Shown: one piece after another, positions 1 through 14,651 of the stretch
Layout of the letters: each line of letters starts with the position of its first letter
How positions within the stretch are numbered: the stretch's first letter is position 1
From: Trichomonas vaginalis G3
Taxonomy: Eukaryota > Parabasalia > Trichomonadida > Trichomonadidae
NCBI RefSeq assembly: GCF_026262505.1
Contig: NC_067208.1
Location: forward strand, 13,711,962 to 13,775,961
Reading direction: 5' to 3'
Length of the DNA: 64,000 nucleotides
Notes under the pieces: generated by a model
The model's input: only the letters and a program-made list of their open reading frames with translations
Told to the model about the DNA's origin: nothing
Databases searched by the model: none
Translations under genes and position numbers: made by a program

Positions 1-3000
1 ATGTTAAGACTGGCGTACTGTCAATATTTGACGGAGAGAAGTCAGTTCAAGAACAACTTACTGACCTGCTGCCAAAATCTGCTCGATGGAAGCTGTCGTT
101 ATACCAATCTGAGGAGCCCCAGCAGGTTTCATCGAACGAATTTCAAAAGAGCATCTTCCGTGAAAAGTGCTATTGGTTTTGTAAACTTCTTTGCTTTCAA
201 TTCATCTGGACCGTCTCTGTCACCAGTATATTGTATTTGAACTGTACCAACAGTTGAAATACCACCCATAAAGTCTTCTGAGTCAGCAAATGGAATGCCA
301 AGCCAAAAGTTTGAACGGTCTCCATTTGTATATTGAGTTTTTTGAGCTCCTGTATGAGTCCATACTTTCACATATGGCATAATAGAACTTTGCATTTCAG
401 GGTTAATGGTTGTTGTGAAGTTGTTGTTAAAGTTCATAGCATCTAATGTCAAGTTGTATGACCTCATATCCTCAACTGTAGAATATTCTTCTCTTGGATA
501 ATATTTGCCATCTATGTTTATATGATATTTAATACCGGGGTTGTAGAAACAAGAATAGTCATTTATAGTTCGTCTGAACAGTACAAACATAGTATCTGCA
601 TGTTTCATTGCAGTTGTTAAGGCAATATCTGTTTCTTGCACCTGGGTCAGCACTTTGGTTTCCAACTTCACCTGCAAAGTCTTTGACAGATATTTGGTGT
701 ATAGGGAACATAAGTGGAACTGCAATATATTTGGCAGCTAAAGCATTTGAAATATCTGGGTCCAACATATAGACTGCAAGTCTGCTTTCTATTCTCTTGC
801 ATTCAAATTTTTCGCATGTGAACTTAACTGGGTCCCAAGCAGTTCCAGCAGCATTGAAATAATAGTTTACTTCAGTGTTGAGGTTTGAGAAACCAAAGTC
901 TAAGTCAACTTTGTCTTTGCAAAAGTCGGCGAATGACGTTTTATTTGTTCCCACTACTTCTGTAAGAGTGAATGGGTCTTGTGTTGGTGCAATGACTAAG
1001 TTATTTTTTTGCTTGGAGTAAGTTCAATAGAAATTTTTTCCTGCCCAGTTTGGCAAGTATCTTAAAAACCTGAAGATGAGGAAAGATGACAAAGGAACTC
1101 TAAGTTTCAGTTTTACTTTAGTGACAGCATTTCCATCTGAACCAGAAAGGTTAACATAAACTCCTGGAACGTTAGGGTCAAGTCTTCTTATTTTTCTCAA
1201 TAGTTGCATACTGGTCTGTTTGTTCTCTAGCTTGTGGTTGTACTGAGTTTCTCAAAGCGAACCATTCATAGTTTGCCCATGTTACTGTTTTGAACTAAGT
1301 CAGAGTTAGAATATATCTTATATCCCATGAAAACTTCTGGAGCATATTGGTATCCGACATAGAAAATTCCATTGCAACCTTTCTTGTCAGACAACTTGGC
1401 AGAAGGTTTTATTTCAATGTCTTGTTCCACGTATAAGAAAGAGTTGTCAATAGAAATAATATGAAACCTGTCGCATGCAATATCTACTGTTGTTGAAGAA
1501 CCTTCTCCAAACTCACCTACGTTTCCATAAGAACAGCAGTTGTATATTCGTAAGTTCCAGGAACTATTTCTGACCTTCTAATGGCATTGTCGCATTCGTT
1601 ATACCATTCGGAAACATTTCCATTCATGGCATCCCAAAACTGTTGGCGTTATATTCTGAGCGGCGTACATTTCATATGAGTAAAAATATAGAATAGTTGG
1701 ATTTATATGTCATAATAGAACCACGTGGACCAAGCTTTACTTTCTTCCTGACTGAGTTTTTAACTCTTCTTTTTCCTTCATTGCCCTCTGCTTGAAGTTG
1801 TTGCATCTTTGCATTATGTTCATCTAGTATGTTGTAAATTTCCCATGTCCTTTTTGCCTTTGGGCTCTGGTCGCCCATCTCAGGTAACCTATATCCTAGA
1901 AAGAGTTTGTCATAGTCTGTATTTGAGTCTTCGCGTATTGTTTGCATGACTCTGTCCTGAGTTTCCGGTTCAAGCTCTTCAAACAGTGCCTGTCCATATG
2001 GAATAAGCTCGTTTCCAAATATATGTTTTTGTAGCCATTCTGGTTTTCTTTCCATGTTACAACAATATCTTTTGTGAATGGGAAAGCTTTTACCCAATGT
2101 TTCAGTCTTGCGTCGTTTATTTCTTAGTTGGTTTTATTTTGTCAAGGAACATGTTTTTCAATACTAACATTTCATTTGGTACTGTCCATTTGAGTTTTCT
2201 TAAATATTCATCCCCTCTCGGTTCATTGTCTGCAAAGTAAGTTTTTATGACATTTTGTAAACTTTCGTTTGCAAGGTCATGTACAATAGGTTCTCTTCCT
2301 TCTCTCTCCCTAACTTTCTTTCTAAACTCTTCACCAAATATACCATCTCTATGGTTCTGTGTAGTTCTTTGAGATAAATGTTCTAGAACGTCAGGTGTTA
2401 TATTTCCATCAGCCATGTTCATTTCATACTGGTCCAAAATATCTGCATGTTTCATATCTTTCAATGGCATTAAAGCCGCGCTGAAAATACCAGCTATATC
2501 TGGTTCACCATTGACTTCCATTGCGTCTACAAACTTCTTGGAATTGTGGTTGTAAGTTTATGAACCACCTATCCGGGTTAGCTTTATGACCCCATCTCAT
2601 TGTAGTTCCATCGTCTGCAGAAACAAAAGTAGGTTTGTTTCCATCTTGGCTAGGTTCTGAATGAACTTTAAACAATGTTTCATTTCTATATGTTTTCTTG
2701 AAATTTAACCTTTTATCTTCACCGAGTTCATCCGAAGATTGAACGTTAAATGCTCGTAAGTAAAAAGGGTTGTTGTATTTGTGTACATTTTCTTTCAGTG
2801 CTTCCATTCTATGCTGAATATTTTCATCTGATTTGGAGTCTTTTGTATGTCGGCAAACATTTTTCGATATTCTTCTACTATGTCAGCCGAATCTTTCTTA
2901 GACTCTTGGAAAGATTCCATATTCACCTCATGCTCTTGTTGAGGGTCAAGATTTTTCGGCTGTTCCAAATCTTCATCTAGTTCTGTGAAGTTAGTTTCCA

Positions 3001-5224
3001 AAGGAAGGACTTGTTCGTTTCCTTCAGGCTCTTCTAGCTGTTTGTTGCTGAACTATTTCTTCCATGTCTGGTTGTATCTGAACTTCTTCCTGTGGAGTTT
3101 CTTGTACCTCATCTGCTGGCATTTCATATATTCCGAGACCGTTTTCAACAATTTCCCTATCTACGTCATCCGCATTCATAAGCTTTTGTTCTTTCGTTCC
3201 GTCTCTATTTTTTACGCGTTTCATGACGAAAGTTGAATTGTCATTTAGCTCTGACATCAAATATCTCGGAGTAAATTCATCCATGTCATTTGGATGATAT
3301 GCTATTAAATCATATCCCTTAGCGAGCTTGTATTTTCCAGGTTTGAGATTATATCCGTTTTGGTGCTGAGCCATAAGCTAAATAGGTTCGGGTCAGTATT
3401 TCCATCCTTGAACTTTCCAATAGCTTCTTTATATATCTGTCACTAAAGTCAACAGTATCTGGGAAACCACACTCTTCTTTAAGCATTTTTAAGAATTCTT
3501 GGTTTCCTTGTTCTCTACTTCTTTTATGTCCTTGCTCTGGTTGTGGAGGTGGTTGTTGTGCAGGGTTTTGAACTGTTGGTTGTTGTGCAGGGTTTTTGAA
3601 CTGTTGGTTGTTGTGTTGGTTTTGGTGCATGCCTGTGTCTGTGTCCATGTGACGATGTAAATGTGTTAGGTAGTCCTGGTGCAGGTGCTTCTCTTGGAGG
3701 GTTTGGTGGTATATAAGTTCCACCAGCTGGCACATATGTTCCATCTGCAGCGTAATGTCCTACCTGACTTTTCGTTCTTAAGAAAGCATTTACTAGGTCT
3801 GTTTTGGTCTGTTGTAACTCTTTTTCTTGACTTTTCACAACAGTTGCTCTAACGGCGTCATAGGCACTTTGAACTGCCTGTCTCGTTGCTGCATCTGTTA
3901 TTTTCGTCATATTTTGTGCTACTTCTTTTAAACTCTTTGTCGAAACCTTCAGACTTCAGTTTCTTTCCAGATGAGAAGTCGTTCACTTGTTTCACCTTAC
4001 TATGAAGAGCTTCGAAGGCGTTTCTTAAAGTCAGCATTTGTTAAAGCTTCATTTGAACTGTCTTCATCCGCTTGTATTTTTGTCCTTATTGACCCTATGA
4101 GTTGGGCTGCTTTAGCGTTGGCTTGGGCATCTAACCAGTCATTGTTAGCTTTTATATATTCTTGCGCTTTTCATTGCCTTTTGCATGGCTGCGTCGTTAT
4201 TTTTTACTTTCTTGTGCTAAGTTTTCATACTGTACGGTTGGTTTTGCAACTGTAAAAGTTTTTCTGCCTTTACATTTGCTTCAACTTCTTTTTTTATACT
4301 CATCGCTATCCATATATGTCTTCAGGGCTTTTTGTTTTATTTCTTCATCTTTCAGTACTTTATATTGAGTAGTATGGTTTTTCAAATTTACAACATCTTG
4401 TTCCATTTTTGCTACTTCTGCTGCTTTTTCTGACACTTTTTTCGCATATTCCTCTGTACTTAGTTCTTTCAGTTGTTCTTCTTTCTTCTTTTTCTCTACG
4501 TTTAACTCATTGAGTTTCTTTGTGTGTCTGTCATATTCTAGTTTCTTTTCGTTTTCACTTATTTGCTTCTGTATGTCTATGTTTGACTTTTTGACATCTG
4601 TTATTGATTTTTGAGTGAACTCAAATTCATTTGACTTTGAGGGTTATAGGCTGTTCCGTCTGCAGCTCCACCATAGCCTGCCATTTTCGCTAAAAGTGCC
4701 GCTCTTAAACCTCCACTCTGTGCACCAAGAACTCGGTTTAAAAGCATAGGATTGCTTGACATTTGTTGCAAACATAGTGGGGTCATTCAGCATTTGTTGT
4801 TGCAACTGTTGTTGTGGTGTCAGTCTTACTATTGGATGTTTTCAATGCTCTCTTCCTCTTACGTATATTCTTACGTAGCTTACGTGGCATTTTAAGTGAA
4901 GTTAAAAAGCGGCTTTTGACAGATGTTTATATGACACTTTTGTTCAGCACAAAAAACTACTCGGTCAAAGTGTTGTCAGTTTTGTAAAATAACCGTCCTA
5001 TCTTGTTTTAAAAGGGAGAAAAGGCTTCTCAAAGTATACTTCCTTGGAACGCCCGTAACTTTTCCTGTAGCGACGATAGACCCTTACTTGTCCGGATAAA
5101 GTTATACTATTTTGAGTGCTCTACAAAAAAGTCAACGGCTGGTCGGCTGGGGTTCGGTCCTCCTCTTGGGTCTTGGGCAAAATTTCTTAGGGCTAGAAAG
5201 GGGCGCCCCCTGGAAGCCCCACTA

Positions 5225-5226
<2 letters not shown>
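1..5226 (-). mobile_element. Polinton-like fossil unit A (left part cut by window edge)
   Basis: This unit reads on the minus strand and is a copy of the module seen again at 8376-14534 and 15191-25491. It holds a capsid-like gene (about 58-1670) and a long coiled-coil gene (about 1680-4890). It ends in a nested GC-rich palindrome (5190-5220) and a 43-base T run (5227-5269). The copies remain very similar over kilobases, so the insertion or duplication is young. The coding parts are broken, with roughly ten breaks. The family call rests on the gene content, which is clearer in the third unit. Confidence 0.6.
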
Positions 5227-5270
<44 letters not shown>

Positions 5271-5344
5271 ATAAGTTTTTGGCACGATCAAATATAACAT
5301 ATAATTATTATTGCAGATTAAAAAAAAAAAAAAAAAAAAAAAAA
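5227..5344. repeat. Head-to-head junction of two element ends (T run, 50-base spacer, A run)
   Basis: A T run (5227-5269) and an A run (5320-5344) face each other across about 50 bases of AT-rich sequence. The GC-rich palindromic end motif lies outside each run, so this reads as two element ends meeting head to head. The same arrangement, with the same 50-base centre, recurs at 14535-14649, which points to duplication of the whole junction rather than two independent insertions. Confidence 0.65.
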
Positions 5345-8300
5345 GGGAGTGGGGCTTCCAGGCACTTCGTGCCTTCTAGCCCTGAGGATGATTGGTATAA
5401 TGAAGTTTTTTTTTTTCTTGGGGTGGCCTTCCAGGCACTTCGTGCCTTCTAGCCCACATAAATGAAGTTTTTATTCGGAGGGCTTCCAGGAGCTTTTCAC
5501 AAATTATATATGTTTTCATGTTTTGTCAAGACTTCTTCGTAAATGTTTTGTCATGATTTCATTGTATATGTTTTGTCATGATTTCATCGTAATGAGCGTA
5601 AATGACCCAAAAATAATGTTTATGTTAGAATGTTAGATCTAACACGTTTTCTAACATTTTTCAACATCGTAGAAAACTCATGATTTCATCGTAAATGTTT
5701 TGTCAAGACTTCTTCATCGTAAATGTTTTTAACTTCACTTAAAATGCCACGTAAGCTACGTAAGAATATACGTAAGAGGAAGAGAGCATTGAAACATCCA
5801 ATAGTAAGACTGACACCACAACAACAGTTGCAACAACAAATGCTGAATGACCCCACTATGTTGCAACAAATGTCAAGCAATCCTATGCTTTTAAACCGAG
5901 TTCTTGGTGCACAGAGTGGAGGTTTAAGAGCGGCACTTTTAGCGAAAATGGCAGGCTATGGTGGAGCTGCAGACGGAACAGCTTATAACCCTCAAAGTCA
6001 AATGAATTTGAGTTCACTCAAAAATCAAATAACAGATGTCAAAAAGTCAAAACATAGACATACAGAAGCAAATAAGTGAAAACGAAAAGAAACTAGAATA
6101 TGACAGACACACAAAGAAACTCAATGAGTTAAACGTAGAGAAAAAGAAGAAAGAAGAACAACTGAAAGAACTAAGTACAGAGGAATATGCGAAAAAAGTG
6201 TCAGAAAAAGCAACAGAAGTAGCAAAAATGGAACAAGATGTCATAAATTTGAAAAACCATACTACTCAATATAAAATACTGAAAGATGAAGAGATAAAAC
6301 AAAAAGCCCTGAAGACATATATGGATAGCGATGAGTATAAAAAAGAAGTTGAAGCAAATGTAAAGGCAGAAAAACTTTTACAGTTGCAAAACCAAACCGT
6401 ACAGTATGAAAAACTTAGCACAAGAAAGTAAAAATAACGACGCAGCCATGCAAAAGGCAATGAAAAGCGCAGAATATATAAAAGCTAACAATGACTGGTT
6501 AGATGCCCAAGCCAACGCTAAAGCAGCCCAACTCATAGGGTCAATAAGGACAAAAAATACAAGCGGATGAAGACAGTTCAAATGAAGCTTTAACAAATGC
6601 TGACTTTAAGAAACGCCTTCGAAGCTCTTCATAGTAAGGTGAAACAAGTGAACGACTTCTCATCTGGAAAGAAACTGAAGTCTGAAGGTTTCGACAAAGA
6701 GTTAAAAGAAGTAGCACAAAATATGACGAAAATAACAGATGCAGCAACGAGACAGGCAGTTCAAAGTGCCTATGACGCCGTTAGAGCAACTGTTGTGAAA
6801 AGTCAAGAAAAAGAGTTACAACAGACCAAAACAGACCTAGTAAATGCTTTCTTAAAAACGAAAAGTCAGGTAGGACATTATGCTGCAGATGGAACATATG
6901 TGCCAGCTGGGAACTTATATACCACCAAACCCTCCAAGAGAAGCACCTGCACCAGGACTACCTAAAACATTTACATCGTCACATGGACACAGACACAGGC
7001 ATGCACCAAAACCAACACAACAACCAACAGTTCAAAATCCAGCACAGCAACCAACAGTTCAAAATCCAGCACAACAACCAACAGTTCAAAACACTGCACA
7101 ACAACCAGCACAGCAACCAACAGTTCAAAACCCTGCACAACAACAACCACAAACAGAGCAAGGACATAAAAGAAGTAGAGAACAAGGAAACCAAGAATTC
7201 TTAAAAATGCTTAAAGAAGAGTGTGGTTTCCCAGATAGTATTGACTTTAGTGACAGATATAAAGAAGCTATTAGAAAGTTCAAGGATGGAAATACTGACC
7301 CGAACCTATTTAGCTTTATGGCTCAGCACCAAAACGGATATAATCTCAAACCTGGAAAATACAAGCTCGCTAAGGGATATGATTTAATAGCATATCATCC
7401 AAATGACATGGATGAATTTACTCCGAGATATTTGATGTCAGAGCTAAATGACAATTCAACTTTCGTCATGAAACGCGTAAAAAATAGAGACGGAACGAAA
7501 GAACAAAAGCTTATGAATGCGGATGACGTAGATAGGGAAATTGTTGAAAACGGTCTCGGAATATATGAAATGCCAGCAGATGAGGTACAAGAAACTCCAC
7601 AGGAAGAAGTTCAGATACAACAGACATGGAAGAAATAGTTTCAGCAACAACAGCTAGAAGAGCCTGAAGGAAACGAACAAGTCCTTCCTTTGGAAACTAA
7701 CTTCACAGAACTAGAAGAAGATTTGGAACAGCCGAAAATCTTGACCCTCAACAAGAGTATGCGGAGAATATGGAATATTTCCAAGAGTCTAAAAAAATTC
7801 GGCTGACATAGTAGAAGAATATCGAAAAAATGTTTGCCGACATACAAAAGACTCCAACATCAGATGAAAATATCCAGCATAGAAATGGAAGAACTGAAAA
7901 AAAATGTACACAAATACAACAACCCTTTTTACTTACGAGCATTTAACGTTCAATCTTCGGATGAACTCGGTGAAGATAAAAGGTTAAATTTCAAGAAAAC
8001 ATATAGAAATGAAACATTTTAAAGTTCATTCAGAACCTAACCAAGATGGAAACAAACCTACTTTTGTTTCTGCAGACGATGGAACTACAATGAGATGGGG
8101 TCATAAAGCTAATCCAGATAGGTGGTTCATAAACTTACAACCACAATTCCAAGAAGTTGTAGACGCAATGGAATTGAATGGTGAACCAGATATAGCTGGT
8201 ATTTAAGCGCGGCTTTAATGCCATTGAAAGATATGAAACATGCAGATATTTGGACCAGTAATGAAATGAACATGGCTGATGGAAATATAACACTGACGTT

Positions 8301-8375
8301 CTAAAACATTTATCTCAAAGAAACTACACAGAACCATAAAGATGGTATATTTGGTGAAGAGTTTAGAAAGACAGT
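5345..8375 (+). mobile_element. Polinton-like fossil unit B (inverted, partial)
   Basis: This unit is inverted relative to its neighbours and begins just after the A run. It carries two or three GC-rich palindromes (5352-5457), then about 300 AT-rich bases, then a plus-strand copy of the coiled-coil gene from 5743 to about 8370. An initiator-like TCACTT lies a few bases before the start codon, as in the minus-strand copies. At about 8375 the sequence switches abruptly into the start of unit C, so the unit is incomplete. It is broken, with about ten breaks. Confidence 0.6.
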
Positions 8376-11300
8376 TAGGTTTGTTGTTTATTAGAATTAT
8401 ATGACCTCAGGGTTTTTAGTCGTAATAGTATAAACCACTATGGTCTTCTGCCATTTACTAGCAATAAATTTTAATGAAATGTTGTGGTCGTCAAATATTT
8501 TTATGACGTCTGGGAAACTATATTTTAAGTTCAACGTTTCACCTTCCTTCATAACGTATATCTTGTCAATGACATTATATGAAACACCACAGCAAGCAAT
8601 GTCGGGTTCTATTTTCTTTGATGTTTTATATCGTCTGCCTCTGTCAAAAGTTTCAATAGTCTTTCAAAACTTCATGAGGTGCAATGACATATATGAGTTC
8701 ACTTTTACAGGGTTGTGCTCAACCAAGTTTAACATTATACCCAAAGCTGACAAATCTTCTCCTGATTTTAAGTGTTCTTTACAGTTGTGTAGTCGTTTCG
8801 AATATCTGCAACAGAACTTAAGTCTCTGCTAACTTCAGGATATGTTGGTTGTTTCTTTTACAGGAACAATTGTTATACCATCTTGGTCTTCGTATTGGTT
8901 TCCCCATTCAAACATCTCTTTCTTTGACATTGACAATAACACTTTGACTGTTTGTTTGAGTTGGTGAATTTTAACTTCACATCTGCCACCGCCATTAAAC
9001 CTTTTGAAAACACTTACGCTTCTATTTTTCGGAAATGACATTTTACTTAGAATAAAAAGATGGACGTATTCGAGTATCTCTTCGAATTGAAAGCAGAACA
9101 AAGTTTACACACACAAACAATACAAATACATTGACAGAATAGTTCTTTATACAAACAATGGTAAAATGTTATAGAATAGCAGTCTTTGCTGAACCAAAAT
9201 ATTTCATTAAGCAAAGAAAGTTGGTATAACTGAAATGGTGAAAGTTCTTGAACGACAACAAATATAACAACAAAACTTACAGATATTTCTAAAGGAAAGT
9301 TTATCTTACAATTATATGTCAAAACTGGCGTACTGTCAATATTTGACGGAGAGAAGTCAGTTCAAAACAACTTACTGACCTGCTCCAAAATCTGCTCGAT
9401 GGAAGCTTCGTCTTATACCAATCTGAGGAGCCCCAGCAGGTTTCATCGAACGAATTTTCAAAAAAGAGCATCTTCCGTGAAAGTGCTATTGGTTTTTGTA
9501 AACTTCTTTGCTTTCAATTCATTTGGACCGTCTCTGTCACCAGTATATTGTATTTGAACTGTTACCAACAGTTGAGAATACCACCCATAAAGTCTTCTGA
9601 GTCAGCAAATGAATGCCAAGCCAAAAGTTTGAACGGTCTCCATTTGTATATTGAGTGTTTTGAGCTCCTGTATTGGTCCATACTTTCACATATGGCATAA
9701 TAGAACTTTGCATTTCAGGGTTAATGGTTGTTTGTGAAGTTGTTGTTTAAAGTTCATAGCATCTAATGTCAAGTTGTATGACCTCATATCCTCAACTGTA
9801 GAATATTCTTCTCTTGGATAATATTTGCCATCTATGTTTATATGATATTAATACCAGGGGTTGAGAAAAAGAATAGTCATTTATAGTTCGTCCTGAACAG
9901 TACAAAACATAGTATCTGCATGTTTCATTGCAGTTGTTAAAGCAATTATCTGTTCTTGCACCTGGGTCAGCACTTTGGTTTCCAACTTCACCTGCAAAAG
10001 TCTTTGACAGATATTTGGTGTATAGGAACATAAGTGGAACTGCAATATATTTGGCAGCTAAAGCATTTGAAATATCTGGTCCAACATATAGACTGCAAGT
10101 CTGCTTTCTATTCTCTTGCATTCAAATTTTCGAGATTGAACTTAACTGGGTCCCCAAGCAGTTCAGCAGCATTGAAATAATAGTTTACTTCATTGTTGAG
10201 TTTGAGAAACCAAAGTCTAAGTCACTTTGTCTTTGCAAAAGTTCGCGAATGAACATTTGTTCCCACTATCTTCAGCTACAGAATGCTGAATGGTCTTGTG
10301 TTGGTGCAATGACTAAGTTATTTTTTGCTTGGGAAAGTTCAATAGAATATTTCCTGCCCAGTTTGGCAAGTATCTTAAAACCTGAAGATGAGGAAAGATG
10401 ACAAAGGAACTCTAAGTTTCAGTTTTACTTTAGTGGCAGCATTTCCATCTGAACCAGAAAGGTTTAACATAAACTCCTGGAACGTTAGGGTCAAGTTCTT
10501 TTATTTTTCTCAATATTGCATACTGGTCTGTTTGTTCTCTAGCTTGTGGTTGTACTGAGTTTCTCAAAGCGAACCATTCATAGTTTGCCCATGTTACTGT
10601 TTAACTAAGTCAGAGTTAGAATATATCTTTATATCCCATGAAAACTTCTGGAGCATATTGGTATCCGACATAGAAATTCCATTGCAACCTTTCTTGTCAG
10701 ACAACTTGGCAGAAGGTTTTATTTCAATGTTCTTGTTCCCACGTTAAGAAGGAGTTGTCAATAGAAAATATTGAAACCTGTCGAAGCAATATCTACTGTT
10801 GTTAAGAAACTTCTCCAAACTCACCTACGTTTCCATAAGAACAGCCAGTTGTATATTCGTAAGTTCCAGGAACTATTTCTTGACCTTTCTAATGGCATTG
10901 TCGCATTCGTTTATACCATTCGGAAACATTTCCTTCATGGCATCCAAAAACTGTTGCGTTATATTCTGAGCGGGTACATTTCATATGGGTAAAAATATAG
11001 AATAGTGGATTTATATATCATAATAGAACCCACGTACCAAGCTTTACTTTCTTCCTGACTGAGTTTTTAACTCTTCTTTTTCCTTCATTGCCCTCTGCTT
11101 GAAGTTGTGCATCTTTTGCATTATGTTCATCTAGTTATGTTGCAAATTTCCATGTCCTTTTTGCCTTTTGGCTCTGGTCGCCCATCTCAGGTAACCTATA
11201 TCCTAGAAAGATTGTTCATAGTTTGTATTTAGGTCTTCGCGTATTGTTTGCATGACTCTGTCCTGAGTTTCGTTCAAGCTCTTCAACAGTGCCTGTCCAT

Positions 11301-14300
11301 ATGGAATAGGCTCGTTTCCAAATATATGTTTTGTACATTCTGGTTTTCTTCCATGTTACCAATACATATCTTTTGTGAATGGGAAAGCTTTTACCATATT
11401 TCAGTCTTGCGTCGTTATTTCTGTAGTTGGTTTTATTTGTCAAGGAACATGTTTTTTCAAAACTAACATTTTCATTTGGTACTGTCCATTTGAGTTTTCT
11501 TAAATATTCATCCCTCTCCGGTTCATTGTCTGCAAAAGTAATGTTTTATGACATTTTGTAAACTTTCGTTTGCAAGGTCATGTACAATAGGTTCTCTTCC
11601 TTTCGCTCTCCTAACTTTCTTTCTAAACTCTTCACCAAAATAACCATCTCTATGGTTCTGTGTTAGTTCTTTGAGATAAATGTTCTAGAACGTCAGGTGT
11701 TATATTTCCATCAGCCATGTTCATTTCTTACTGGTCCAAAATATCTGCATGTTTCATATCTTTCAATGGCATTAAAGCCGCGCTTGAAATACCAGCTATA
11801 TCTGGTTCACCATTGACTTCCATTGCGTCTACCAACTTCTTGGAATTGGGGTTTGTAAGTTTATGAACCACCTATCCGGGTTAGCTTTATGACCCATCTC
11901 ATTGTAGTTCCATCGTCTGCAGAAACAAAAGTAGTTATGTTTCCATCTTGGTCTAGGTTCTGAATGAACTTTTAAACAATGTTTCATTTCTATTATGTTT
12001 CTTGAAATTTAACCTTTTATCTTCACCGAGTTCATCGAATGTTGAACGTTAAATGCTCGTAAGTAAAAAGGTTGTTGTATTTGTGTACATTGTTCTTTCA
12101 GTGCTTCCATTCTATGCTGAATAATATTTTCATCTGATGTTGGAGTCTTGTATGTCGGCAAAACATTTTCGATATTCTTTCTACTATGTCAGCCGAATTT
12201 TTTTAGACTCTTGGAAATATTCCTATTCTCCTCATGTCTTGTTGAGGGTCAAGATTTTTCGGTGCTGTTTCAAATCTTCATCTAGTTCTGTGAAGTTAGT
12301 TTCCAAAGGAAGGACTTGTTCGTTTCCTTCAGGCTTCTAGCTGTTGTTGCTGAACTATTTCTTCATGTCTGGTTGTATCTGAACTTCTTCCTGTGGAGTT
12401 TCTTGTACCTCATCTGCTGGCATTTCATATATTCCGAGACCGTTTTTCAACATTCCCTATCTACGTCATCCGCATTCATAAGCTTTTGTTCTTTCGTTCC
12501 GTCTCTATTTTTTTACGGTTTCATGACGAAGAGTTGAATTGTCATTTAGCTCTGACATCAAATATCTCGGAGTAAATTCTCCATGTCATTTGGATGATAT
12601 GCTATTAAATCATATCCCTTAGCGAGCTTGTATTTTCCAGGTTTGAATTATATCCGTTTGGTGCTGACCATAAAGCTAAATAGGTTCGGGTCAGTATTTC
12701 CATCCTTGAACTTTTCCAATAGCTTCTTTATATCTGTCACTAAATCAACAGTATCTGGGAAACCACACTCTTCTTTTAAGCATTTTTAAGGAATTCTTGG
12801 TTTCCTTGTTTCTCTACTTCTTTTATGTCCTTGCTCTGGTTTGGAGGTGGTTGTTGTTGCAGGGTTTTGAACTGTTTGGTTGTTGTGCAGTGGTTTTTGA
12901 ACTGTTGGTTGTGTGTTGGTTTTGGTGCATTGCCTGTGTCTGTGTCCATGTGACGATGTAAATGTTTTAGGTAGTCCTGGTGCAGGTGCTTCTCTTGGAG
13001 GTTTGCGGTGTATATAAGTATCCACCAGCTGGCACATATGTTCCATCTGCAGCGTAATGTTCCTACCTGACTTTTCGTTCTTAAGAAAGCATTTACTAGG
13101 TCTGTTTTGGTTCTGTTGTAACTCTTTTTCTTGACTTTTCACAACAGTTGCTCTAACGGCGTCATAGGCACTTTTGAACTGCCTGTCTCGTTGCTGCATC
13201 TGTTATTTTCGTCATATTTTGTGCTACTTCTTTAACTCTTTGTCGAAACCTTCAGACTTCAGTTTCTTTCCAGATGAGAAGTCGTTCACTTGTTCACCTT
13301 ACTATGAAGAGCTTCGAAAGCGTTCTTAAAGTCAGCATTATGTTAAAGCTTCAATTGAACTGTCTTCATCCGCTTGTATTTTTGTCCTTATTGACCCTAT
13401 GAGTTGGGCTGCTTTTAGCGTTGGCTTGGGCATCTAACCAGTCATGTTAGCTTTTATATATTCTGCGCTTTTCATTGCCTTTTGCATAGCGCGTCGTTAT
13501 TTTACTTTCTTGTGCTAAGTTTTCATACTGTACGGTTTGGTTTTGCAACTGTAAAAGTTTTTCTGCCTTACATTTGCTTCAATTCTTTTTATATACTCAT
13601 CGCTATCCATATATGTCTTCAGGCTTTTTGTTTTATCTCTTCATCTTTCAGTATTATATTGAGTAGTATGGTTTTTCAAATTGACATCTTGTTTCCATTT
13701 TTTGCTACTTCTGCTGCTTTTTTCTGACACTTTTTCGCATATTCCTCTGTACTTAGTTCTTTCAGTTGTTCTTCTTTCTTTTTTTCTACGTTAACTCATT
13801 GAGTTTCTTTGTGTGTCTGTTCATATTCTAGTTCTTTTCGTTTTCACTTATTTGTTCTGTATGTCTATGTTTGACTTTTTGACATCTGTTATTTGATTTT
13901 TGAGTGAACTCAAATTCTATTTGACTTTGAGGGTTATATAGCTGTTCCGTCTGCAGCTCCACCATAGCCTGCCATTTTCGCTAAAAAGTGCCGCTCTTAA
14001 ACCTCCACTCTGCTGCACAACAACTCGGTTTAAAAGCATAGGATTGCTTGACATTTGTTGCAACATAGTGGGGTCATTCAGCATTTGTTGTTTTGCAAAC
14101 TGTTGTTGTGGTGTAGTTTTACTATTGGATGTTTTTCAATGCTCTCTTCCTCTTACGTATATTCTTACGTAGCTTACGTGGCATTTTAAGTGAAGTTAAA
14201 AAGCGGTTTTTGACAGATGTTTATATGACACTTTTGTTCAGCACAAAAAAAACTACTCGGTTCAAAGTGTTTGTTCAGTTTTGCTAAAATAACCGTTCCT

Positions 14301-14534
14301 ATCTTGCTTTAAAAGGGAGAAAAGGCTTCTCAAAGTATACTCCTTGGATAGCGCCCGTAACTTTCCTGTTAGCGCGGACTAGACCTACTTGTCCGGATAA
14401 AGGCCTATACTTATTATTGAGTGCATCTACAAAAAAGTCAACGGACGCTGGGTCGGCTGGGGTTCGGTCCCTCTTGGGCTGGGCAAAATTCTTAAGGGCT
14501 AGAAGGGGCGCAAGCCCCTGGAAGGCCACTTACC
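8376..14534 (-). mobile_element. Polinton-like fossil unit C (most degraded copy)
   Basis: This minus-strand unit is collinear with unit D: a small-protein region (8376-9300), a capsid-like region (about 9350-10980) and a coiled-coil region (about 10990-14180), ending with the GC palindrome (14496-14527) and a T run. It is heavily broken, with dozens of breaks. These are mostly small length changes with few substitutions, which is unusual for long neutral decay. No function should be assigned to any piece. Confidence 0.6.
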
Positions 14535-14620
14535 TTTTTGTTTTTTTTTTTTTTTTTTTTTTTTTTTTGATAAGTTTTTGGGCACGAATCAAATATAACA
14601 TATATATACTTATCTGCAGA

Positions 14621-14649
<29 letters not shown>
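14535..14649. repeat. Second copy of the head-to-head end junction
   Basis: This repeats the structure at 5227-5344: a T run (14535-14568), a similar spacer of about 50 bases, and an A run (14623-14649), with GC-rich palindromes on both outer sides (14496-14527 and 14658-14692). Confidence 0.6.

Positions 14650-14651
<2 letters not shown>

Noticed and set aside
5227-5344. T and A runs considered as poly(A) tails of retroposed copies
   Set aside because: They lie beside palindromic element ends on both sides of a shared spacer, and the genes next to them run away from the runs.
6047-7194. Several hydrophobic, serine/cysteine/leucine-rich frames opposite the coiled-coil gene
   Set aside because: They are antisense readings of Lys/Gln-rich coding sequence and repeat identically in every unit.
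14299-14529. Open 76-codon frame on the minus strand at the end of unit C
   Set aside because: Its start lies in the GC palindrome, and the equivalent regions of the other units do not keep it open, so it looks like translation of end-repeat sequence.
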